In this document: positions 8,890-19,839 of the stretch, in pieces
Position numbering within the stretch: the first letter of the stretch is position 1
Layout: each line of letters begins with the position of its first letter
Origin: Gamarada debralockiae
Lineage: Eukaryota > Ascomycota > Leotiomycetes > Helotiales > Hyphodiscaceae
NCBI GenBank assembly: GCA_002803225.1
Contig: NXFV01000223.1
Location: 1-29,730, forward strand
DNA length: 29,730 bases
Direction of reading: 5' to 3'
Position numbers and translations under genes: made by a program
Notes under the pieces: model-generated
The model's input: the letters and a program-made list of their open reading frames with translations, nothing else
The model's database searches: none
Told to the model about the DNA's origin: nothing

Positions 8890-11064
8890 TATATTAGTTC
8901 CATAGTGGGTTCTCCCCCAATGGATTGACAATAGCTATACCATATTCCCACCCTTCGAAAAGTGTTCGTAAATCCAGGCTCATCAACAGGTTAAACAAGC
9001 AACCGTACTCGTATGACTGATAATCTTGGTACCCTTCATTCTCGACAACATGTATCCCAAGGCAGTAGAGTGAATCCCAATTAGGAGTAGACCAATAATC
9101 GTCGAGATACAGACCCGGGTCAAAACCTATGTTGACGTCCGGAACGTAGTGAAATGAACGCTTGTGTGACCCGCAGACCTCACTCCTTGATTGCCCGCAG
9201 TAAAATCTCATATCTGTAGAAACCGCATACGTGGAGCGCGAAGGATTAGACCTCCCGAGACTAGCTGCGTTAGGATGTCAGAAATTTCAAGGACTTTGAG
9301 TGAGACATGCTGCTCTTGAGGTGCAACATGTCGAGCCCAGTGATATCGCGCCTCTAGATCTCCGTGTGGCCATGCCCAAGACCAAGAAGGTATGTCACTT
9401 GGGACAAGGAGCCTCATCTCGAATTCTCACAGTCCAATATAGTTGTGTGGTAATATGATCTTCCAGATCCAGAGAAACTGATCACCTGTTTGTTTCTCGA
9501 TCCGTGAAGCTAAACCGTGAATTGCTGGTATCCGGTCCTCCGGCTTTGATATCTTCCGTTGTAGGCATGACTTTATGGCAACTTTCCATACCAAATAAGC
9601 ATCTTCTCGTGATGCTCTCTTGGACATAAAAGCTTCGTTGGATGCACAAAGAGCATTGCTCTCTAAACGTGTTAGGTAGTGCAACTGTAAAGCACTGGGT
9701 TTAGCTTACACACTGAGGTAATCGTAGAACACAATAAGGTAAATTGCAAGCTATTAGCCAGTGAGTTCCTGGTAAGTGGTTATAGAGACTAATCGCTAGA
9801 GAGTTGTATCTACAGCGGTTAGATGGGGTTTTATATATAGGATTCCAAATGCCTTGGCTATTTATCATGTGATGTGCTCCCACGTGACCGTTCCTCACAG
9901 CAACCTTGAGGCTTCTTTCCGCAACTTCTCTGGTTTGTGTCAAATACCAGCATTGATGTCTGTGATAGAGCTTCCACAGTAGAAAAACGCTCAATTGGTA
10001 GTCCAATAAAGTTTGCGGGGAGAGAGATAATCCTCCTGGAGTGTCCGCCCATGGTCCGACAATGGTCCACGGAAGGGATCGTCTACCGAGGGACATTCAT
10101 ATTTGAACTTCAAGCCTCCCAGCTTCCAGGGCACATGAGACCTTCTGGAGGTGACGCGTGGCCATCATCGGCATTTCTGCTAGAGGATGCTACTGGTGTG
10201 AAGATTGCATTGCCGTATACATTTGCCATATTCACTGCTTCTTCCTTCCAGTCACAGGACTGTCTTGGAGGATACAGAGCGCATCTACCTACAAATAAGG
10301 CATAGCGGTATCCAATCATCGACAAGCCAAGATCGCGTGGTAAATTGTCTTTTGGTAATGACGGTGGGTTGAAGTTTTGCTTCCGCTCCTTGATGTTTTG
10401 CTGCTGTGGTTACACTGAAGTTGGAACTGAGTCAGTAGTTGCTAAATTTAGAGGTTAGAAGCAAGTTCTCCCAAGGGCGATTGTAAGGGTCACTGCTCCC
10501 AAAACACTCTGGAAATTAAAGTATTTCTCAATTAGGTATGCTCACAGTAATGCGACAAAGTACAATATTTCACGTCCTTTTCATAAGTCTCGGTGAGATA
10601 CACTTCCATGCCACCCTCAAGGATTTCGGAGGTTAATTAACAGCCGAGGAAGACTATAACTCCCTTTTCTCTGACAAAGTAGATGACGTTGCACACACTT
10701 TTCAAGACGGGCTGAAATACGTTCGTAAATGCCATCAGTAACCGCGGCGTTCTCAGGCCCATCCTCACTTCTGTCCGCATGCATGGCTGCCAGTAATAGG
10801 TCCCCGTTCCGAGGAAGAGCTCAAAGTTGGATCAGTCTGGTCGCACCGAACAAATTCTCATAAAATATCTCAATGTTCTGCCACTCTTCTCCAAGAAGCC
10901 GTGTCAAAAGGATTTGTTTTTCGGACGGCAATGCACAGCATGCATCCACCAGTTGCGCAGTCGCACGGGCCCTTGAAAGTGCTGTGAATTTTAACTCGGC
11001 TCGTTCTCAATCTGAAAGCCTTCATGCCATCTGAAATGGGGTTTTCAATGGTATGCATAATCAA
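8890..11064 (-). pseudogene. Decayed HET (heterokaryon incompatibility) domain gene
   Basis: Minus-strand fragments in changing frames follow the order of a HET protein. First comes a CxxH-type stretch (RLEKCVQRHLLCQRKGSYSL, about 10700), then YCTLSHYC in place of the usual ALSHCWG (about 10550) and an IGYRY block (about 10310). Next come DWKEEAVNMANVYGNA with SASSS-like ASSS (about 10170-10250) and RTLQEDYLSPRKLYW (about 10010-10060). C-terminal pieces are ISKPEDRIPAIHGLASRI (about 9500-9560), DIPSWSWA (about 9380-9400) and GLYLDDYW (about 9100). Known HET proteins mediate non-self recognition cell death; this copy cannot. It carries frameshifts and several in-frame stops, most of them TGA (for example after YWTTN). 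The 5' limit is uncertain; sequence up to 11260 could still belong to it. Confidence 0.85.
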
Positions 11065-12540
11065 GGCGTGAAGAGTCTAGCAGCCGTGGCAGACAAGAGT
11101 CCTGTCAGCCAAAGCCGTTTGCTCGCAGCGTTGTTGCTCTGTTAGATCGTCGGTCTCATGTCCGAACAGCTTGGTCTCTTGTATTGACTCCTCAATACCA
11201 CTATCCCAGCTAAATAGTCCAATAGACATGGCTACTTTGGGTGTAAAGCTGCACGTCAACGTCGTTCAGTCCCAGCGGGAAAGAATGTTGCAGGGACGAC
11301 AACTTTGAAATTACAGGAATAATTTGAGACTCGGAACTGCCCCAGATAGCAGGCTTGGTAGATATGGAGACCTCGCGTTATGGTGATAGTGTGTAGACGC
11401 TGGGTATGTGTACAGCCGCGCGTCGACGTCAAGCGGATGAGGCGGGCGCAATAGAACGCTGCAGAGAGAAAAATTCGGCTGGATCAAGTATTTAGTAAGC
11501 TAGAGTTGCCAAAAGTAGAAGGCTTGATAGATATAGAGAACCCGAAGTATGATAATCGGTGTGCAGACGCTGGGAATGAAGTAAAAAACTCGCGGCTGAA
11601 TCGCCAGCGCTATGCAGCGGATTCAAGTCTCGGCCAGGCGTTTCCACTAGAAGCCCACCTCGGTTGGATTTCAGGTTTTGCAGTAGGTTCGCATAACCAG
11701 GAGTAGGAAGAATTGACAGGCCGTCGCAAAACACGGGAAGAAATGGCAAGATACAAAAACATACACGGGGTGGATACAGCGACTTGCTGAAGGTCTTCTG
11801 GGAACGAGGAAGAACTGCACAAGCGCTGAAGTTGAATTTGGAAATCAGAAAGAGTTTTCAGATGTCACTTCACCGGTATAATCACTTGTTTAAGGAACTT
11901 AGTACCTTGAATACATCAATCACGCAAAGACACTAAAAATTATGCAACAAACTTGCATTGAATCCTCTATGAATACACATCCCTGCCAGATCTCCCTCCC
12001 TCCGGAGTTCCCGCACAAGATCGAAGAAAGCAAGCGTTGTATGCATTGTAATGTATGATCGTTCGTCTCATCTCCATCCATATCCTTCCTTCATACACAC
12101 ATGTGTGAATGTAAATTCCATTCCACCTGCAAGCATTGGTGATTGTGATGTGCTCATGTCCATGATATGTTCAGTCTTCGCAGTAGGCTGCGAAGAACAA
12201 ATGTCCATATTTTAGGCTCAAACGCCGGGAATAATGAACATAATACATTTTTGGGAGTTTTGAGCCGTAGAAGGCTATCGAGAGAATAAAGAGAAATGAA
12301 AGTGTGTTGTACTTTGTTCATCAATCCGTAGAACGAGCCCGCAAAATGATTAGAGGAGGCTTGGGCAGCAAGTATGAGAGCATTCCAGCATCTCAAGAGG
12401 ACCTCGTGCAAAAGCCAGTGTTGCGTTCAGTTGAATGTAAGTCTGCCAGAAATCCGATAAACCAAAACACAAAAGGGCAGAGAGGGTATCGAGAAGTCGC
12501 AGATGTAGGTGAGGAGGTTGCTATGTGGGGGATGACGGAT
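11065..12540. other. Intergenic with a diverged ~170-bp-spaced duplication
   Basis: I see no gene. Two segments repeat at a spacing of about 170 bp: 11352-11408 and 11521-11578, sharing GGCTTGRTAGATAT and AGACGCTGGGWATG. The part next to 12540 should contain the 3' UTR of the Edc4-like gene. An open frame at 12304-12711 (+) overlaps the antisense of that gene's last exon and shows no domain, so I do not count it as a gene. Confidence 0.45.
11352..11578 (+). repeat. Diverged direct duplication
   Basis: The unit at 11352-11408 is repeated at 11521-11578 with scattered substitutions. No other copy is visible in the window. Confidence 0.6.
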
Positions 12541-15500
12541 TCACATGCGATGACCGGTGCTGCCTATCATCTGTGCCTTGAACATGCTTTGTGGAGACAA
12601 GACAGGTTGTTCGCGAACGGCATTAATGACTTGGGTGGCGGCTGTGCTCAGCAAGGAGATTCGCTTGAGGAGTGGGTCTCCAGGGCTTCGCTGGGAGATC
12701 ATCATGAATAGATGCTCGAAACGCTGAATATAAGTTGCCACGATCTTTCTCAGCTGTTCACGCAATTCTTCATCGTCCTAAACATAAGTTAGCGATGGCC
12801 GTAATCATTAATGGCAGGAGAACACTTACGATGTCGCCAGCAGTTGCCCTGGACTTGAGGGATTGAAGAATGGTGTCCAACCAGGCCAGGCGCTGCAGGA
12901 CAGCTTCACCCTCAAGTCTATCGGAAACAACGGAGCCGACCGCGATGAGGTATATCGGAGCCAAATCTCGGATGAAATTTGGACTGTACTTGCAGAGTAA
13001 TCCTTCAAAGACATCTTGGTGCAATCCGGATTTGAGCCATCGAAGAATTGCGTTCTGGAACTCGTTCGCATTGAGATCAGTGACGATATTATCCACCAAT
13101 GCCTCGTACTGCAGCTGCTGCGGGGTCTTCTCAGGGGTTGCCGTGACTGCTGTAGAAGCTCCACCACTCTGGCGAGTTCTCTCGGCAAGCTGTTGTTGCA
13201 TCTTCAAGAATTGGCCCTGGAACTCTGCCTGTGCTGCAGCCATGGTTGAGACTGTCTCACTCAAGCCTGTGACAAGTTGCATCAACTGCTCGATCTTCAT
13301 GCTGTCTGCATGGCTCTGTCGTTCTAAGTTGCCAATTTGCTCTTCGGCCAGGCGTTGAATGTCAGCTGCGGCACGCTGTGCTGTCTGAGAAGCCAGTTGC
13401 GTGAATGCAGGAGTAACAACGTTCTGAAGAGTATGGGCAAAGGTTTCTTCGACGTGGAATGAAACGCTCGTCGCCAAGGAGTCGGCCATCAGCTTCACGA
13501 CTTGAGGTTGCTGCAAAGCACGTCCAATAACATCTGGAAGGACCTTCTGAAGCTCCTTCGGGATGTTGTTAGAGAGATAGGAATTCAACTTGGAGCCAAC
13601 TTGCTCGTTAACTGCCTTCAGCGAGACATCAGAGATAGCTGGAATCACAGATTGCTGAATGCTGTTGGTAACAATGCGACCAAGAGTCTGCTCAATATTA
13701 TCGGATAGGGTGCTTGAGACAAGACGGAGCATGGCATCTTGCTTTGCATCAGCAACGGCCGCTTGGGTTCTGCGATCGTCCTTGATATTTTGGTAGAGGG
13801 AGTCGAGAGAATCGCTGATAAGCTTCTTGACTTCCCTAGCATATCGCTCTTCGATTTGGGAATCCAGAGTAACAACACCACTATCTTCAGCAATCGTATT
13901 GATGCTCGCCTTGGATGCACTTCCGTTCCTGGCGTTGCTCAATGGGTCAAGTATGATGGTCTTGGAAGATTGAGCGTGTGGATGAGAGTGTTGAGGAGTA
14001 CTCGTGGAAGCAGAAGTATGTGTTTCATTTGTCGCCTTTCTGCGCTTCTTCTTCTCAGACTTCTCAGCACCGCTGGCAGATCCGAATCCTCCATTGTGAT
14101 GCGAGTCCTTCTTCTCGGCCTTATCTTCGACCTTAGATGACGATGCCGCAGTGGTAGATGCCTCTGCATGGCTTACCTTCTTCGAAGTCTCCTTTGGTAC
14201 TGTCTCCTTCGGTGTAGGGCGTGGAACAATTCGAGTCGGGACAGCAGGTTGGGGGGTAGTCTCGCTGGTCTCTCCAAATGTCACAGTTGAGGTCTCTTTG
14301 AGAGTATCGATAGCGATGACACCAGCCTTGGCAGCATCGACGGGTTGAAGGACCTTGTTGTCCAGAGTCCAGCCAAGATCTGCCTGCTTGACAGCGAGAC
14401 AGGTAACACCCTTCGAATGCATGGCATAAAGCTCAAACATAGTTCCTGGCTCACCGGGTGCAGCTGCAGTTGTTGAAGAAGGAGTTTGCAAAATATCCAA
14501 GCTTCTGAGTGATCCTTTGTTGGCAAAAGAATACTCGCGCATCCCGCTAATAACTGCAGTGGAATCTGGCTTAGGAATAGATGGATCAGCTGAGACCAAA
14601 TTCTGCATAAACTGAGCCTGAGTGATAGTCTTTGGCAAATTGTATTTCGGGGCAGATAAGTGGAGGAAGTAGATAGAGTTGCGAGTTGGGTGGCCGACAA
14701 TGAGCATTCCTGTAGCAGCATGGTACATGACGCTGCAGACAGCATCCGATTCCTTGGCGTGAGGGAGGTGGATCTCTTGAACTGGCTTTCCAAGCGCAAG
14801 GTCCCAGAGCTGCAAGGTATGGTTCTGCTTCATTCCAACAATCAAATATCGCAACGCACCACCTCGTTGATATGGTCTGAGCTTGTCCACGAACAAGACT
14901 GAAGTAGGCCATGATTTCTCAGTGGCAGGAGTGGTTGTGAATGTGACGAGGGGCTCTTTGATCTCGATTGACGGGGTATGTTCAGCAACTGGTTTGCCGT
15001 GACTATCAGTCTGTGTGAGAGGGCGAACATCCCAGAACTTGACGCGTCCAGCCTTGTCGAGAGAGACGATGGTCGTATCATCTTCACTGAATGTGAAATC
15101 CTTTCCTGCCTTGCCGGTATTGACCTTGAGACAATGTTGGCTGAGGTATCTCTCAGTATCGACAATACGGTCCTTTCCGTTTTTCAGGAAAGATTTCATG
15201 ACGATAGAAGGCCAAATAATATGAATGGACTTCCCACGGCCAACAGCAAAGAAATCCGGATGATTGGCACTCTTTCTTGCTCGAGTCTTCAAGACGCCTC
15301 CTGGGGACTCACTATCCAAAGCTGGGATTGGTGGGAGTGCAAAGCCATATAGTTCAGGGTGGTCCTCAATATGGTCTCCTTGGCCATCCTTGACAAGAGC
15401 CCAATAGACCGTGCCAGTGATACCCGTGCCAATAACTGCTTCCTTGAGGTCTGATGCTGAGGCTGAAGTAACAACATTGAAGATGCGATCGTGGGTCTCG

Positions 15501-17287
15501 GTGAAGAGTCGCGCGTCCTGGCCATCATCTTGTCTGATAATTCGAATGCCACCGTTCTTGGACATGCCATAGACGATGAAGTTGTTCGAGGCAGTGACAA
15601 GAGTGCGGTCAATCTGGTCGAATTCCTTCTTGAGACGAGCGATGTCCATGACAATTTCATCTCGGAAGGTGGGACGAGGTTCTTCAGACTCCTTGAGGGT
15701 GATGGAGGTCCACGGCTTCATAGGGAAGTTATAGACCTTCACAGCACTCTCCTCTTCCTCCTTGACAGGACTGTCTTCTGCATCAGCGCTCTCCCAGCTG
15801 TCAGCAATATGACCCTGAGCAGTATCGTCGACGATATCCTTCACGGCATCAGCAACAGGAGTGGGCAAGCTGTCAAGAGCACCACTGTTTTGTTCCTTCT
15901 CAAGCTCCTCCTTAATAGCGATCGCAGCGATTTGTGCAGCCTCCTCGAACTCCTCTTCAGTCTTGGCAGCCAGCATATCTTCCAAGTCCTTTTCGATGAT
16001 GGCCTGGCTCTCATCCTCCTCAGCACGGGCGATAGCTTCCTGGACTTGCCTATCATCCTGATCGCCGACCTCGTTGAGAGCTTCAGGGACCGTCTCTCTC
16101 TCCTTGTAATTGGGTGCGCCAATGCCCATCAAAGCCTCGAGTTGAGTACGACCGTCTGGAAGAGGTGTAGGTGGACCAGAGGAAACCTGAGATGGGGTAT
16201 CGAGCTTTCTCTTGGAATGGGCAGGGCTTGACACTGACATTCGCTCATCTGTCTTGCGCTTGTTATCCGAGCTCTCGCCTTGCCGCTTCAATATTTGGAT
16301 CGCAGGTGTGACAGAAGACGATGGACCAGAAGAAACGCCTGGGGTGGCATTCTTTGGTGTGCGAACACGAGGGGAGGACGCGGCGAGCTGCTCGAAGGGG
16401 TTGACGTATGTAAAGAGGCCTTGTGTGTTCTTCGGGGTTGTCTCTCGATTCTCCTTTCCGAACGGGTGATTTAATTTGCCTTCAGTTGCTGCAGAGCCCA
16501 TCAAGTTCGCATCAAGAGAAGTATCCTCCAAAGCTTGTGCAATTTCGCTAACGTCATCGATCTCCTTGCTCTGGGGTGTCAAACTCTTCGTCTCCTTGAG
16601 TTGAGGAATGGCTTCGGATTGTGCGGGCTTCGGCTGCAAGAGTTGAAGAAGGTAGTTTTGAGAATCGGTGGAAGGGATGGTCTCTGCAGTGGTGGAGCTA
16701 AATGGGGATGCCTGTGGAGCGGTTCCAAACTTGGGACTTGGTCGCTGCGCAGGTTTGGGTTGAATGGAGCCCATAAGTGTAGCCAAGAGATTAGACTCGC
16801 CATGGCTATGACTAGATGTGCTGGCCTGTGCGAAAGCTTCAGCATTTGGGAAGCTGATTGAAGATTCGCGCGAAGGAGGTAATGGTGTGCCAATGGGAGC
16901 TGTCTGCTTCGGGGAACTGGCAGATGGCTGGCTGAACTTCAGAAGGTTGAGCAAACTTGAAGTTCTGTCTGCATTGGAGGCGCCACCACTCGCAGGTAGA
17001 ATTCGCGGTTGAGGAGTCTCCACAGGGCTTATGATTGCGGAGCTATGGTGAGGTTGCTGACCATATACCGGTGGTGTGGGAACAGGGGAGGAAACTGAAG
17101 GTTGTTGGTAACCGGGAGGCAATTGCTGAGATTGAGGTTGTTGACCGTAGTAGCTATTATTGTTGTTGTAGTAGCCGTGACTTGGTTCCAAATTGGTAGG
17201 TTTGTTAACGGTTTGCTGTTGCCGAAGCTGAGCAAATAGTGAATCCAAACCATTGCCCTCCGCAGAGCTACCAGGATATCCAGACAT
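12541..17287 (-). CDS. Edc4/Ge-1-like scaffold of the mRNA decapping complex
   Basis: Edc4-family proteins (Ge-1, S. pombe Pdc1) scaffold Dcp2 and its cofactors in cytoplasmic P-bodies and promote mRNA decapping. The spliced product is 1564 residues. A disordered Ser/Pro/Gln-rich N-terminus (1-510) contains five short leucine motifs. An acidic stretch (about 400-515) follows, then a WD40-like propeller (about 517-960, with FWDVRPL and LQLWDL blade ends). A Lys/Ser-rich linker comes next (about 1000-1110), and a helical C-terminal domain (about 1143-1564) with a coiled coil near 1300-1375. I start at the ATG at 17287 (MSGYPGSS). The upstream in-frame ATG at 17428 adds 47 residues with no Edc4 character and is probably 5' UTR. 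A 52-bp intron (12778-12829) separates the last 78 codons, without which the C-terminal helices would be cut off. Intact and confidently a real gene. Confidence 0.9.
12778..12829 (-). other. Intron in Edc4-like gene
   Basis: On the minus strand there is a GTAAGT donor, a GCTAAC branch site and a TTTAG acceptor, 52 bp in all, phase 0. Removing it joins ...TAGDI to DDEELREQL, extending the C-terminal helical domain by 78 residues. Reading through gives 19 unrelated residues and a stop. Confidence 0.93.
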
Positions 17288-17841
17288 TGCGGAAAGGTGA
17301 AGCGCACCGAAGGCGCAAGATTGAATATGAAGATCAACAAAATCGAAGATGTAGAAAGTTGTTTTTGCAGAGACGATAAAGGACGAAGCTGGTACTTTGC
17401 AGACAGCTCTTGCTTTCAAAGGAGTCAAGAGATACTGTCGGAATGAAGTCTCAGCTCTAATGAAGAGGGGAGAGGGAGTAAGGTGAAGAGGGTGGAGGAA
17501 GAGAGGAGAGAACAGAAGCTATTCGGGTTAGTTCAAGAAAATGTGCAAGCGAGCGATGTGATTGGTTGAGCAGCCCTTTGACGCAAAGTCCATTGCTCTC
17601 GCGAATTTGGGGAATAATATCATTCGCAAGATCATGAAGTCCTGTTTCACGATCCCTGAATCGCCACGACAATTTATTGTGACACTACAGAAAGAACATT
17701 CGTTCATTTACCCTGACCGAGCATTTGTACGACACGCGCAGTTCGTTGTCTGTACAACACAGGCCTCGCTGCATTTCCACCCTGCTGGATGATCACATAA
17801 GCTGGAACGACGACCGCTGCGTCCTCCAACTTTCAAGCAAG
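17288..17841. promoter_or_regulatory. Divergent promoter region
   Basis: This 554-bp gap separates two genes transcribed away from each other, so it should hold both promoters and 5' UTRs. Pyrimidine/purine-biased tracts (GAGAGGGGAGAGGG-like, about 17463-17510) lie on the Edc4 side, as is common upstream of fungal housekeeping genes. I see no clear TATA box. Confidence 0.6.
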
Positions 17842-18349
17842 ATGTTCTGCTTAAGGAGGTGAGTAAAGGCAAACTTTGACTTGATGCGAAGATGCTAACA
17901 AATCCCTCAGTTGGCTCCCCCTCCTCTTCATACCGACGAACGCCTCTCCGATCTTCATATTCCTCTTCTTTGTCTGCACATACTTCCTCAACCGACCATG
18001 CGTCTACTGCTCATTCCTCCTCCTCATACTCTTCGCATCCTCCTGTCACTGGTCAGACCACTGCTTCTTCGATTTCAGCAGTAACTGGTTCGAGCCAAGG
18101 CAGCAGTCCTCGATACCTCCCGAAATCGTCAACTCAACCATGTCGAACCAGACGCTGGACCAGGTCTCAATATATGTGGGGGCGCTTAACAATACCGCAG
18201 TAGCTTTGGCTGGTACTGCATTTGAGGAGGCAAAGCGAAGACTGGCGATACGGACAGAGTGGACCGGCATCGGAGTGGAATGGCTTCGGAGTCTGCTGGG
18301 AAGGAGAGAGTGGAGAGTACCATGCGTGGATGTATACATACGGCTATGA
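17842..18349 (+). CDS. Small hypothetical membrane protein, two exons
   Basis: A 17-base first exon (MFCLR plus two bases, 17842-17858) is joined across a textbook 52-bp intron (GTGAGT donor, GCTAAC branch, CTCAG acceptor, 17859-17910) to a 439-base second exon. The product is 151 residues. Residues about 7-31 and 38-50 are hydrophobic (FIFLFFVCTYFL, FLLLILFA), so the N-terminus is either a signal anchor or a two-pass hairpin. The C-terminal half (about 78-151) is soluble and helical, with Trp and Arg in its last 30 residues. I do not recognise a family. Long frames also overlap it on both strands because of the CT-rich sequence, so the intron and the open frame are the main support. It is divergent from the Edc4-like gene. 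Confidence 0.62.
17859..17910 (+). other. Intron in small membrane-protein gene
   Basis: GTGAGT donor, GATGCTAAC branch site and CCCTCAG acceptor, 52 bp, phase 2. It has the size and signals of the verified-looking introns in the neighbouring genes. Confidence 0.75.
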
Positions 18350-19244
18350 AAGACAGTCACAGGAAAATACATGACGGGTAATGGGTTTACGACAGATGCA
18401 TTCATGCGAGATGGCGTTCTATACACAATGTGCATTGGGAATTGTTACGGATGCATAATGGCTGGAAAGGGTAGTTGATATCCATTGAATTGGTGGACGC
18501 ATCAGGAGGCGTTCTGTATGATTTGGTTTGAGAAAATGGGATTCCCATAAATCGTCGACACGCTTTTGTTGTCGCAGCGTTTCTAATAGTCGATGAGAGG
18601 CGTATCCACGCTCTAGATGCATAAATGCTCCAATACATCTCCTTTCTCAGCGAAAAACACCCCCTTCTCTTTCCTAAAATCGATTTAGTGCTTATTGTGG
18701 CCTTGAGAGACTGGCTGAATCTATGACCCTCCCCTACTCGACTTGGATCCCTCTCCGGTCATCCTTCAGACTTGAGAGCCTTCTGCCGTCAAATGGATAG
18801 AGTCTCTTATCATATCTTTCAACAAGCAAGTGATACTTCTCCCCAGTGGGATTGCTGCTATCCAGTTTTGATAGCACGGCTCTCTTCTCTCCCCGTTTCT
18901 GTCGAATCTGGAATGCCACAACCGAGAAAGCTAAGAGCATTCTGTCCAAGGATGACTACGAGCTCGAGTTGGCTTATCGCGCTTGCCGTAATCTAATGGT
19001 GGTTGTGTGAACATTCTAATTATGAAGCTATTAAAGCTGATATCTAGCTCTAGGGTCTTGAAATACGATAGCATCTTGATGCTGGTCTGAACGCGGTCAA
19101 GTGCACCGGTGAGAACACCGGATGATCAACCGCGTGCAAGTCTGGTTGCAAGCGCTTCCCCTTTCATGTAACCCACGGAATGCGCATATGCTTGGATCTT
19201 CTGTGTAGTGAGCGCAACTATGGTTCAAGAAATGCCAGTTGTTT
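18350..19244. other. Intergenic, no gene seen
   Basis: Only short open frames occur here, mostly on the minus strand at 18402-18638, with no domain, intron set or conserved motif I can name. The first part should be the 3' UTR of the 17842 gene. Confidence 0.4.
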
Positions 19245-19600
19245 CTAGTTGTCGACAGTGTTAGGACGAACGACCCAGATTTCGAGGATCAAGAAACATG
19301 CCTCAGAAGCTCTGCTCTCAGGTGGTTCGCACGGATTCCTCTGAAGAGTCGATGGCAACTGCAGTATAGAAGGATGCGCTGCAAAAGGGCTGGCGCCTTC
19401 TTCCGCTGCAGTAGGGAATCTCTTCCAGCCTTCACTTCCGGGCTCCCAGTACCATCCACCGTCCTTCAGCTCCTCAATACTGATCTCAACGCGATGGTCG
19501 GGATCTTGAGGCCCAGTAACCCACTCGCCCCGACTAGTGTTATAGCCTTTGTACCTCCAAACTCGTCCTCCGTCATTATACAGTTGATACAGCTCAGTCG
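19245..19600 (-). pseudogene. Open frame with tectonin-like repeat, possible relic
   Basis: The minus strand is open for about 118 codons with no start codon near its 5' end. It begins ELYQLYNDGGRVWRYKGY, which resembles the LYQLxxDGxIWxYxG blade of tectonin/tachylectin-type propellers of fungi. Two further Trp-rich segments follow (GEWVTG and DGGWYWEPGSEGW). One repeat is too little for a propeller, and a stop (TAA, 19601-19603) immediately precedes it. I read this as a fragment of a carbohydrate-binding-type gene. Chance resemblance is a real alternative. Confidence 0.35.
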
Positions 19601-19839
19601 TTTATCTCATTTAAACGATTGGGCGCTAATGGCAGTACTCATTTCCTAGAACCCTCGATTGTCACATCGGAGGACCTTTTAGAGTCCAAGGTCCAACGGC
19701 GGAACCAAGTTGAACTATCCAACATACCTTACTTCTTGCATCTCTTCGCTCCTCCCCTCAGTGGCCCTCACCAACATCTATTCCCTGTCTCCTTCTCCCC
19801 ATCTCCCCAACCATCTCAACCAACACTCCCGCAACCCCC

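Noticed and set aside
12304..12711. 135-codon plus-strand frame near the 3' end of the Edc4-like gene
   Set aside because: It overlaps that gene's terminal exon in antisense and shows no domain or intron signal.
12870..17012. Many open frames of 60-250 codons on the plus strand and in other minus frames
   Set aside because: They lie inside the Edc4-like gene and mirror its coding bias; none has its own domain or start context.
17892..18203. Ser/Thr-rich plus-strand frame
   Set aside because: It begins within the intron of the 17842-18349 gene and is a low-complexity shadow of its CT-rich exon.
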